DNA of 5,129 bases from Chloroflexota bacterium (GTDB lineage: Bacteria > Chloroflexota > Dehalococcoidia > Plut-88900), in the NCBI GenBank assembly GCA_022566235.1, contig JADFJI010000194.1, forward strand, positions 1 through 5,129, read 5' to 3'. Positions 1-5,125 of this stretch are shown here, piece after piece (position 1 is the stretch's first letter; each line of letters opens with the position of its first letter). The notes under the pieces are model-generated. The model worked only from the letters and a program-made list of their open reading frames with translations. It did no database searches and had not been told where the DNA came from. The translations under genes and the position numbers were made by a program.

Positions 1-2
1 TG

Positions 3-674
3 ATAGACCTTCGCCGGCTAAATGAAGAGATAGTCGCCTGTACCCGCTGTCCCAGGCTTGTCCAGTTTAGGGAGGAGGTGGCCCGTAAGAAGCGTCGGAT
101 GTACATGGACTGGAACTACTGGGGCCGGCCTGTCCCGGGTTTCGGCGATGCGTCCGCCAGGGTGCTGATTCTCGGCCTCGCCCCCGCGGCCCACGGGGCC
201 AACCGCACGGGGCGGATGTTCACCGGTGATAGGAGCGCCGACTGGCTCCTGGCGGCCATGTGCAGGTACGGTTTTTCAAACCGGCCATCCTCCCGCAGCC
301 GGGATGACGGCCTCGCCCTGACCGACGCCTACATCACCGCGGTCCTGAGGTGTGCGCCCCCGGCCAACAAACCCGTAGCTGAGGAGCTGGCCAACTGCAG
401 GCCTTACCTACTGGCCGAGCTTGATATCTTGAGCAACGTACAGGTGGTGCTGGCCCTGGGGAAGGTTGCCTTCGATGGATTCCTTGCCGCCTGTCCCGAC
501 CTGTCGGGATCGCCTAGGCCCAAATTCGGCCATTGCGTCGTCTACCCGTTACCCTCGGGCCTCACCCTGGTCGGGTCCTACCATCCCAGCCAGCAAAACA
601 CCCAGACGGGGAGATTGACCCGTGAGATGTTCGACTCGGTGTTCGAGAGGGTCCGGCGGCTACTGGAGGCCTAG
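3..674 (+). CDS. Family 5 (UDGb-type) uracil-DNA glycosylase, 5' end outside window
   Basis: This enzyme removes uracil, and in characterised UDGb proteins also other deaminated bases, from DNA to start base excision repair in the cytoplasm. The frame is open to the window edge and gives 223 visible residues. Counting from the first full codon, a CTRC pair sits at residues 13-16 and two more cysteines at 117 (RCAPP) and 132 (NCRPY), the four ligands expected for the family [4Fe-4S] cluster. Motif A, GLAPAAHGANRTGRMFTGD, is at 58-76; an alanine replaces the polar catalytic residue of family 4, which is the mark of family 5. Motif B, HPSQQN, is at 194-199. The GTG at 78 follows a purine-rich stretch that looks like a ribosome site, but starting there would discard the first two cluster cysteines, so I reject it. 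Probably fewer than about 20 residues are missing. The family call is firm; exact substrates are not readable from sequence. Confidence 0.95.
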   Translation: MDLRRLNEEIVACTRCPRLVQFREEVARKKRRMYMDWNYWGRPVPGFGDASARVLILGLAPAAHGANRTGRMFTGDRSADWLLAAMCRYGFSNRPSSRSRDDGLALTDAYITAVLRCAPPANKPVAEELANCRPYLLAELDILSNVQVVLALGKVAFDGFLAACPDLSGSPRPKFGHCVVYPLPSGLTLVGSYHPSQQNTQTGRLTREMFDSVFERVRRLLEA

Positions 675-712
675 CGCTGCCTTGCCGTTCCCTCCAATTC
701 TCGTGCCTCGCC

Positions 713-742
713 TTGCGGCCCTTCCAGGCGTCACTGTATAAT
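713..742 (+). promoter_or_regulatory. Sigma-70-like promoter for lysA-holB-psp1
   Basis: A perfect -10 hexamer TATAAT lies at 737-742, in the 99-base gap between the glycosylase stop and lysA. TTGCGG at 713-718, 18 bases upstream, is a partial -35 (only the TTG matches consensus). Transcription would start near 749, giving a leader of about 25 bases that holds only the ribosome site. There is no room for a riboswitch or attenuator. Confidence 0.6.
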
Positions 743-760
743 TCCATCATCCTAGTTCCC

Positions 761-768
761 AAAGGTGA
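761..768 (+). promoter_or_regulatory. Shine-Dalgarno sequence of lysA
   Basis: AAAGGTGA ends five bases before the ATG at 774. It overlaps the alternative GTG at 765, which would have no ribosome site of its own, and so it decides the start in favour of 774. Confidence 0.65.
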
Positions 769-773
769 GGCCC

Positions 774-2087
774 ATGACCCACGGCAACCTTTCCACGTTT
801 CCGTCGACCACCGAGATCAACTCCCAGAACCACCTGGTCATAGGGGGCTGTGACCTGGTGGACCTGGCCCGGGAGTTCGGCACGCCCCTTTACCTCTTCG
901 ACGAGGATAGCCTTCGGCGTAAGTGCGCCGAGTTCAGGGACGAGTTTACCCGTCTATATCGGGACACCCTGGTCGTCTATGCCTGCAAAGCCTACGTCAA
1001 TCCGAGCCTTGCCCGGATATTTCAGGAGGAGGGCCTGGGCCTGGATGTGGTGTCAGGCGGGGAGCTGGCCGTAGCCCAGGCGGCGCAGTTCCCTCCAGAG
1101 AGGGTCTATTTCCACGGCAATAACAAGGGGCCCGAGGAGCTGGACCTGGCCCTGAGCTGGGGGCTGGGAAGGGTGGTGGTGGACAATCTCTATGAGCTAC
1201 ACCTCTTGAACGACCTTGCCGTGAAGAAGGGTCGGGTACAGGATATCCTGATACGGGTGTCCCCGGGGGTCGATCCTCACACCCACAGCCACACTACCAC
1301 CGGCATACTGGACAGCAAGTTCGGCATACCCATCCAGGAGGGCCTGGCCGAGGCGGCCATAAAGGAGGCCCTGGCGGCTCCCAACCTGAACCTGCTGGGG
1401 TTGCACTTCCACCTGGGCTCGCCCATCTTCGAGCTTGAACCTTACCGGCAGGCGATAGACATCACCATGACTTTCGCCGCCGAGATGCAGGACAAGCACG
1501 GCTTTCAGCTGAAAGAGCTGAGCCCCGGGGGGGGCTTCGCCATCCAATATACTGCCGACGAGCCACCTCCCACCGTCGCCGAGTACGCCTCGGTGATCAC
1601 CTCCGCCATAATGGAGCACTGCAAAGAGCCTGACATGCCACCGCCCAGGCTGGTCGTCGAGCCGGGCCGGGCCATCGTTGGCCAGGCGGGAGTGGCCGTG
1701 TATAAAGTGGGCTCCACCAAGGACGTGCCGGGTATTCGAAGATTCGTGTCCGTAGACGGTGGCATGGGCGATAACATCCGGCCTGCCATCTACGGCTCCC
1801 GGTACGAAGCCATGGTTGCCAACAAGGCGGGAGACCCGGCCCAAGAGCGGGTCACCATAGCGGGTAAGTTCTGTGAGTCGGGAGATATCCTGGTGAAGGA
1901 TGTGGACCTTCCTCATGCCGAGGCAGAGGACCTCATAGCCATCCCGGCCTCGGGGGCCTACTGCCTTTCTATGGCCAGTAACTACAACGTAGCCCCCCGG
2001 CCCCCAATCGTCCTGGTCAAAGGTGGGTCCGCCCGCCTCATTCGCCGCAGGGAGACCTACCAGGACCTGATGCTTTGCGATCTGTGA
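774..2087 (+). CDS. lysA: Diaminopimelate decarboxylase
   Basis: LysA is a PLP-dependent cytoplasmic enzyme that decarboxylates meso-diaminopimelate to L-lysine, the last step of lysine synthesis; it also drains the precursor used for DAP-type peptidoglycan. The 437-residue protein has the usual length and is a fold-type III alanine-racemase-like barrel followed by a beta domain. Visible landmarks are the PLP lysine in YACKAY (K72), VSGGE at 94-98, HFHLGS at 211-216, the glycine loop SPGGGF around 252-254, the phosphate-binding EPGR at 296-299, the catalytic CESGD at 367-371, and GAY with SMASNYN around 394-405. The CESGD motif and the tyrosine motif separate it from most ornithine-type decarboxylases, though a relaxed specificity cannot be excluded. 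I start at ATG 774 because of the ribosome site just before it; GTG 765 is in frame but overlaps that site. The stop overlaps the holB start, suggesting translational coupling. An 8-G run (1527-1534) encodes the glycine loop. Confidence 0.95.
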   Translation: MTHGNLSTFPSTTEINSQNHLVIGGCDLVDLAREFGTPLYLFDEDSLRRKCAEFRDEFTRLYRDTLVVYACKAYVNPSLARIFQEEGLGLDVVSGGELAVAQAAQFPPERVYFHGNNKGPEELDLALSWGLGRVVVDNLYELHLLNDLAVKKGRVQDILIRVSPGVDPHTHSHTTTGILDSKFGIPIQEGLAEAAIKEALAAPNLNLLGLHFHLGSPIFELEPYRQAIDITMTFAAEMQDKHGFQLKELSPGGGFAIQYTADEPPPTVAEYASVITSAIMEHCKEPDMPPPRLVVEPGRAIVGQAGVAVYKVGSTKDVPGIRRFVSVDGGMGDNIRPAIYGSRYEAMVANKAGDPAQERVTIAGKFCESGDILVKDVDLPHAEAEDLIAIPASGAYCLSMASNYNVAPRPPIVLVKGGSARLIRRRETYQDLMLCDL

Positions 2088-3139
2088 ACACGACACAAGA
2101 GACCCTGCCCTCTACAGGCATCATCGGCCATGCAGGGGCCCTAGCCCTACTTGACCGCAGCCGGGAAGCAGGCCGTCTCGCCCACGCCTACATTTTCGTT
2201 GGGCCTCGACACGTCGGCAAGATGGCCCTGGCCCTGTATCTGGCTAAGTCGGTGAACTGCCAGGGTGAAGGCCGACCCCCCTGTGACGTGTGCTCCCAGT
2301 GCCGGCGCATCGGGTCGGGCTGGCACGTCGATGTCCAGGTGATAGATACCTCCTCGGAAGGCGAATCGGATGAGGACAAGACCGACAAGACCAGGATTGG
2401 TATAGGTAAAGTGAGGGAGCTTCAGCGGCAGGTCAGCCTGCGCCCCTACGAGGGGGTCTGTCGGGTCTTCATAGTGGACGGGGCCGAGCTCCTCACCCAC
2501 GAGGCGGCCAACAGCCTGCTCAAGTCCCTGGAAGAGCCGCCCGAGGGCGTGCTGTTTGTCCTCCTGGCAACGGACGAGACCTCGGTGCTCCCGACCATCC
2601 TCTCCCGGTGTCAGAGGATCGAGTTGAGCCCCATGCCCACCGATGACCTGGCCCAGACCTTGACCTCCCGCTATGCGGTCCAGGAAGAGAATGCCCGGCT
2701 GATAGCCAGGCTCTCTGGAGGATGCACGGGCTGGGCCATATCCGCAGCGCAGGATGACTCGGTCCTTGGGGCCCGGATAGACTCCCTGGACGTCCTCATA
2801 GAGCTGGCGGACAGCGACCTGGAAGGACGCTTCCAATACGCTTCCAAGCTATCCCAACTCTATTCTAATGATAAACAGGGTGTCCGAGACCTCATGGACC
2901 TGTGGACCTTGTGGTGGCGTGACCTCATTCTGACGTGGGCCGGCCAGGGTGATGTGGCGACTAATCTGCATCGAAATGATAAGCTGGAGGAGCAGTCACT
3001 CCGGTATTCCCTGGATGCCATCCAGATGTTCATCAAAAGGATAAAGGAGGCCCGGCACTATCTGGAACGGAACGTGAACCCCAGGACTGCGCTGGAGTGG
3101 TTAATGCTCGGGTTCCCCGAAGCCCAGACCGCCGGTTAA
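2084..3139 (+). CDS. holB: DNA polymerase III, delta' subunit (clamp loader)
   Basis: The delta' subunit works with delta and the DnaX proteins to open the sliding clamp and load it on primed DNA. The 351-residue protein has an AAA+ fold. From GTG 2084, the P-loop GPRHVGKM is at 40-47, with methionine instead of the Thr/Ser of an active Walker A. Four zinc-module cysteines lie at 59, 67, 70 and 73 (PPCDVCSQC). The Walker B position reads DGAE (132-135) rather than DE.x, and the SRC arginine-finger motif is at 174-176. A degenerate ATP site combined with a kept SRC motif is typical of delta', which does not hydrolyse ATP but supplies the finger to its neighbour; DnaX would be longer with an intact Walker A. 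GTG 2084 gives a 4-base GTGA overlap with the lysA stop. TTG 2075 is an in-frame alternative adding three residues; neither has a clear ribosome site, which fits coupling to lysA. Confidence 0.92.
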   Translation: MNTTQETLPSTGIIGHAGALALLDRSREAGRLAHAYIFVGPRHVGKMALALYLAKSVNCQGEGRPPCDVCSQCRRIGSGWHVDVQVIDTSSEGESDEDKTDKTRIGIGKVRELQRQVSLRPYEGVCRVFIVDGAELLTHEAANSLLKSLEEPPEGVLFVLLATDETSVLPTILSRCQRIELSPMPTDDLAQTLTSRYAVQEENARLIARLSGGCTGWAISAAQDDSVLGARIDSLDVLIELADSDLEGRFQYASKLSQLYSNDKQGVRDLMDLWTLWWRDLILTWAGQGDVATNLHRNDKLEEQSLRYSLDAIQMFIKRIKEARHYLERNVNPRTALEWLMLGFPEAQTAG

Positions 3140-3152
3140 TGATGGAGAAACG

Positions 3153-3401
3153 ATGCCCCCGATAGCTGGAATACGATTGGAGAGATCGGGCCGGATGCTT
3201 TACTTCGATGATGCCGGCCTGAACATCGATGTCGATGACTACGTGGTGGTGGAGAAGGACGGAGAGGAGAAGGTGGGGCGGGTGGTCATAGCGCCCAATC
3301 AGCTACTGATCAACCAGTTGAGAGAACCTGTGCCCTCCCTCAGGAGGATCGCTACAACGGAAGACCTGGAAAAGAGCGACGCTTCTCATCCCAGGCCCTG
3401 A
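3153..3401 (+). CDS. Short PSP1/RicT (YaaT)-like protein, N-terminal part only
   Basis: These 82 residues resemble the beginning of PSP1-domain proteins such as Bacillus YaaT/RicT: the opening IAGIRLERSGRMLYFD (4-19), YVVVE (30-34) and GRVVIAP (42-48), then a loop and RRIATTEDLEK. In Bacillus, RicT joins RicA and RicF in a complex that stimulates mRNA processing, and the cysteines of its C-terminal half take part in Fe-S binding. Here the frame stops where that half would begin, and the protein has no cysteine at all. No continuation is visible in any frame, because the HNH gene occupies the downstream DNA on the other strand. The ATG at 3153 has GGAGA four bases upstream, 13 bases after holB, so it is expressed as the third operon gene. 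It could be a natural short form in this lineage or a remnant cut off by rearrangement. The homology call is fairly sure; the function is not. Confidence 0.75.
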   Translation: MPPIAGIRLERSGRMLYFDDAGLNIDVDDYVVVEKDGEEKVGRVVIAPNQLLINQLREPVPSLRRIATTEDLEKSDASHPRP

Positions 3402-3402
3402 A

Positions 3403-3417
3403 CCTGCCTCAGGCAGG
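3403..3417 (+). terminator. Possible terminator palindrome between convergent operons
   Basis: CCTGCCT and AGGCAGG flank a single C, giving a six-pair GC stem with a TCA loop. It begins two bases after the psp1-like stop and spans the HNH stop codon on the other strand. Read on +, four T residues follow at 3424-3427, after a six-base gap, so it is at best a weak intrinsic terminator; read on -, no U tract follows. It is partly constrained by encoding the HNH C-terminus. Confidence 0.35.
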
Positions 3418-3927
3418 CACGAATTTTCGCCACTCGACTCTAACTTCGAGATAGAAGCCCAGGTCCCGATACCTCTTGGAAGGCGGGGCCTTCGGCACCG
3501 TGAGCAGCTTCATCCTCGCCTGTGCCGGGGTCCTTCCCGCTTTTCTCAAGTTACAGGGCACGCAGGCGCTCGCCACGTTATCCCAGGTGTGGGTTCCTCC
3601 CAGCCGCCTGGGTATTACATGGTCAAGGGTCAGTTCCTTGGACTGCTTTCTGCAATACTGGCATAAGTATTGGTCCCGGATGAACACCTCGCGGCGAGAC
3701 AACTTGGGTGGCAGCATAGGTCGCTTTACCATATGGCCGAGCCGAATGACCGACGGGAGTTCGAAGAAGGAGGAAGCGGTGCGGATCTCGCCCCGGCCGT
3801 TTTCCAGGGTTTCGGCCTTACCCTTGAGTAGCAGCACTATAGCTCGCCGAAAGTTGCAGACATTCAGTGGTTCGTAGTTCTGGTTGAGGACCAGTACGGC
3901 TCTGTTAAGGGCTATCAGACGAGTCAT
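3409..3927 (-). CDS. Stand-alone HNH endonuclease family protein
   Basis: This 172-residue protein carries a C-terminal HNH nuclease fold of the zinc-knuckle (McrA-like) type. From the ATG at 3927 it opens with LVLNQNYEPLNVCN (12-25), a hallmark of a widespread family of small HNH proteins of unknown role. The nuclease core follows: CQYC at 89-92, LDHVIPRRLGG at 101-111 with the catalytic Asp-His pair at 102-103, WDN at 115-117, and CVPCN at 122-126 with K129. All zinc and catalytic residues are present, so it is probably active on DNA. No methylase, integrase or intron sequence sits beside it, so there is no sign of a restriction or homing system. Family resemblance begins near residue 10 and does not choose the start. 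I prefer ATG 3927 because it overlaps the stop of the upstream 59-codon frame as ATGA; GTG 3960 adds eleven residues. Neither has a clear ribosome site, which suggests coupled translation. Confidence 0.85.
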   Translation of the reverse strand: MTRLIALNRAVLVLNQNYEPLNVCNFRRAIVLLLKGKAETLENGRGEIRTASSFFELPSVIRLGHMVKRPMLPPKLSRREVFIRDQYLCQYCRKQSKELTLDHVIPRRLGGTHTWDNVASACVPCNLRKAGRTPAQARMKLLTVPKAPPSKRYRDLGFYLEVRVEWRKFVPA

Positions 3928-4103
3928 TGTGAATCCGAGTCGGGAAAGTCCACCACCCACAAATCAAGGTTCATACACTGGCGGTCCGCTGCTAATACAC
4001 CAGCCAAAATATCTGGAGATTTATACTCCTCGCTTCTGATTGGGCGCAATTCTATCACAAAGGATTCCGTTGCGGAAGCCACCGGCTCAACCGCTATCTT
4101 CAC
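3924..4103 (-). CDS. Small unrecognised protein, 59 codons, between PAP2 and HNH genes
   Basis: I do not recognise this protein. The frame fills what would otherwise be a 159-base gap. It starts with GTG at 4103, inside the last codons of the PAP2 gene in another frame, and ends at TGA 3926-3924, overlapping the HNH ATG as ATGA. GGAAGGAG (4113-4106) lies just upstream, a strong Shine-Dalgarno match, although the two-base spacing to the GTG is unusually short. The product begins MKIAVEPVASATESFVIELR and ends VVDFPDSDSQ; it is soluble-looking and acidic toward the end, with one cysteine, no signal peptide and no membrane segment. About half of its third codon positions are G or C (31 of 59 by hand count), which looks low for this GC-rich region and weakens the case. 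A shorter version could start at ATG 3974 (16 codons). For it: position, overlaps on both sides and ribosome site. Against it: codon bias and lack of a known family. Confidence 0.42.
   Translation of the reverse strand: MKIAVEPVASATESFVIELRPIRSEEYKSPDILAGVLAADRQCMNLDLWVVDFPDSDSQ
4020..4049 (-). promoter_or_regulatory. Possible internal promoter ahead of the HNH gene
   Basis: On the minus strand TTGCGC (4049-4044) is followed after 18 bases by TATAAA (4025-4020), the same layout as the lysA promoter. Transcription would begin near 4013, giving the HNH gene a leader of about 85 bases. It lies inside the 59-codon frame, so it is either an internal promoter or a chance match; if that frame is not a gene, this becomes the natural HNH promoter. 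Confidence 0.3.
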
Positions 4104-4809
4104 CGCTCCTTCCGATGGAGGTGAGCCTACTGGCCCGGATATGTCCCCGGTGCCACATCACCAGTGTCAAATAGATGGCGCCAAAGGTGTATCCCCCGAT
4201 GATATCGCTGGGCCAGTGGACCCCTAGATATACTCGAGAGGTCCCCATGCTCAGTATCAGCCCGATCAATAGCACTTGGAAGATTCTCCGGACCCACCGA
4301 GGCCCCAGGTCAAGATCGGAGATGTACAAGATCAGTAGGCCGAAAAAAACAGATGCGAAGACGGTGTGACCGCTGGGGAAGCTGTTGCTACTAAGGTCCT
4401 TGGGGGCTTTCATCAGTATCTCAACTGGCCGAGACCTGTCTACCAGTTCCTTGACAAACCAGTTCAGGGGGGTGCTTCCGGCGGTGATCAGCGCCATGTA
4501 TGCAGCATCGGCCCGATGCCTCAGGACCCAGAGTAATACGACCACTGCCGTCGTCATCACAGCGGCCGGAAGCGAGTTCCCCAGGAACGAAACCCCGTCC
4601 AGAAAACCGCCCAACAGGGGAATGGACAGGGACTGCACCCACTCGGCTATGGGAAGATCGCCAGGGAAGCGTTGGTACTGGTGGGCGGAGATGGACAGGC
4701 CGATGGCCGCGACGAGCAATGCACCGATGAGGAGGCCCCCCCTCGTCCCGGCAAACAGTCCGCGCCAGAGTGGTCCGGCTGCTGGCTGTTGTGGCTTGGT
4801 GCGGAACAT
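4087..4809 (-). CDS. PAP2-family membrane phosphatase (type 2 phosphatidic acid phosphatase)
   Basis: This 240-residue inner-membrane enzyme has the complete PAP2 signature: K-x6-RP at 120-128 (KELVDRSRP), PSGH at 145-148, and SR-x5-H-x3-D at 191-202 (SRVYLGVHWPSD). Both catalytic histidines (148, 198) and the supporting arginines are present, so it should be active. Hydrophobic stretches around 24-42, 64-77, 80-97, 103-119, 149-164 and 176-220 fit the usual six-helix bundle, with the active site on the outer face. Members remove phosphate from phosphatidate, phosphatidylglycerophosphate or undecaprenyl pyrophosphate; the sequence does not tell which, so I give no symbol. The ATG at 4809 is the first possible start, because an in-frame TAA lies twelve bases before it. 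No strong ribosome site is seen and the promoter sits very close, so translation may be nearly leaderless. The last codons overlap the start of the small downstream frame. Confidence 0.92.
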   Translation of the reverse strand: MFRTKPQQPAAGPLWRGLFAGTRGGLLIGALLVAAIGLSISAHQYQRFPGDLPIAEWVQSLSIPLLGGFLDGVSFLGNSLPAAVMTTAVVVLLWVLRHRADAAYMALITAGSTPLNWFVKELVDRSRPVEILMKAPKDLSSNSFPSGHTVFASVFFGLLILYISDLDLGPRWVRRIFQVLLIGLILSMGTSRVYLGVHWPSDIIGGYTFGAIYLTLVMWHRGHIRASRLTSIGRSGEDSG

Positions 4810-4820
4810 CGATTCTCGAG

Positions 4821-4849
4821 ATTATCACATACCTTACATGGCGGGACAA
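4821..4849 (-). promoter_or_regulatory. Extended -10 promoter of the PAP2 gene
   Basis: On the minus strand TTGTCC (4849-4844) is followed after 17 bases by GATAAT (4826-4821), with TGT directly before it forming a TGn extended -10. The -10 has five of six consensus bases. The predicted start of transcription, near 4814, leaves only about five bases before the ATG. Confidence 0.5.
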
Positions 4850-4943
4850 TTCAAAGAGCCGCTCCCCCCGGATATCTCCTTTCGTTAACCAATGGTGCTA
4901 GTTTACGCAGCGTTCACAACCGATGCTAAGGCAATTAGCTAAT
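4850..4943. other. Non-coding spacer upstream of the PAP2 promoter
   Basis: The 320 bases from 4810 to the window end hold no credible coding frame on either strand. This part, between the PAP2 promoter and the repeat pair, is richer in A and T than the genes. I see no tRNA, riboswitch or operator in it. Confidence 0.6.
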
Positions 4944-4987
4944 GTCATTTCGAGTCCTTCCCCTTTGGGAAGGGCGAGGAATCTGGG
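4944..4987 (+). repeat. Palindromic intergenic repeat, left copy
   Basis: The copy opens with GTCATTTCGAG (4944-4954) and closes with CGAGGAATCTGGG (4975-4987). Between them CCTTCCC and GGGAAGG (4956-4962 and 4967-4973) form a perfect seven-pair hairpin with a four-base loop. An inverted, diverged copy lies at 5032-5080. Elements with this GTCATTCTGAG to GAATCTGGG layout are familiar as short dispersed repeats in several bacterial groups; that part is recollection, not a search result. Confidence 0.6.
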
Positions 4988-5031
4988 ACGGTGCCCTTCC
5001 TTTCCATCTCTCTCTAGGAATTGTCCAACCA

Positions 5032-5080
5032 CCCCGGATTCTTCGGTCATTCTTCCTGGGATGGATTCCCTCAGAATGAC
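5032..5080 (-). repeat. Palindromic intergenic repeat, right copy (inverted)
   Basis: Read on the minus strand this opens with GTCATTCTGAG (5080-5070) and closes with CGAAGAATCCGGGG (5045-5032). The outer blocks match the left copy in 9 of 11 bases and the inner blocks in 11 of 13. Its centre also has a weak hairpin (GGGA at 5058-5061 with TCCC at 5067-5070), but the stem sequence differs from the left copy. The two copies face each other across 44 bases of T- and C-rich spacer. Confidence 0.6.
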
Positions 5081-5100
5081 GGACTAACTGGTCTCATATG

Positions 5101-5125
5101 ACTTGTCCCGATACTCGGGACTTGT
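5101..5125. repeat. Short hairpin flanked by ACTTGT direct repeats
   Basis: GTCCCGA (5105-5111) and TCGGGAC (5115-5121) form a perfect seven-pair stem with a TAC loop. ACTTGT occurs at 5101-5106 and again at 5120-5125. No T tract follows, so it is not a standard terminator. It lies just outside the repeat pair and may be the edge of a longer repeat cluster or the terminator of an unseen neighbour. Confidence 0.4.

Noticed and set aside
494..509. TCCCGA-CCTG-TCGGGA stem inside the glycosylase gene, as a regulatory site
   Set aside because: It is in the middle of a reading frame with no T tract or promoter nearby; kept only as a weak relative of the hairpin at the window end.
78..674. Glycosylase starting at GTG 78
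   Set aside because: It would drop the CTRC cluster cysteines, and the upstream frame is open with clear family sequence to the window edge.
675..712. Terminator after the glycosylase gene
   Set aside because: Only four- and five-base complementary stretches with no T tract; no stable stem is convincing.
1502..1515. Perfect 14-base palindrome CTTTCAGCTGAAAG in lysA
   Set aside because: About one such palindrome is expected per 16 kb by chance, and it lies within ordinary coding sequence.
1197..2096. A 299-codon minus-strand frame opposite lysA
   Set aside because: It lies almost wholly antisense to a gene with every LysA motif and shows no recognisable domain; long antisense frames are common in GC-rich genes.
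2147..2836. A 229-codon minus-strand frame opposite holB
   Set aside because: Antisense to a well-supported gene, no family resemblance, composition typical of a mirror frame.
3928..3960. HNH gene starting at GTG 3960
   Set aside because: No ribosome site, and it would overlap the upstream frame by 37 bases; the ATGA junction at 3927 is a better fit.
4062..4080. Hairpin GGATTCCG-TTG-CGGAAGCC as a PAP2 terminator
   Set aside because: The stem has a mismatch and only three T residues follow on the minus strand; it also lies inside the probable 59-codon gene.
4385..4929. Plus-strand frames opposite the PAP2 gene and its upstream region
   Set aside because: They mirror the PAP2 coding sequence, have no convincing ribosome sites and resemble nothing known.
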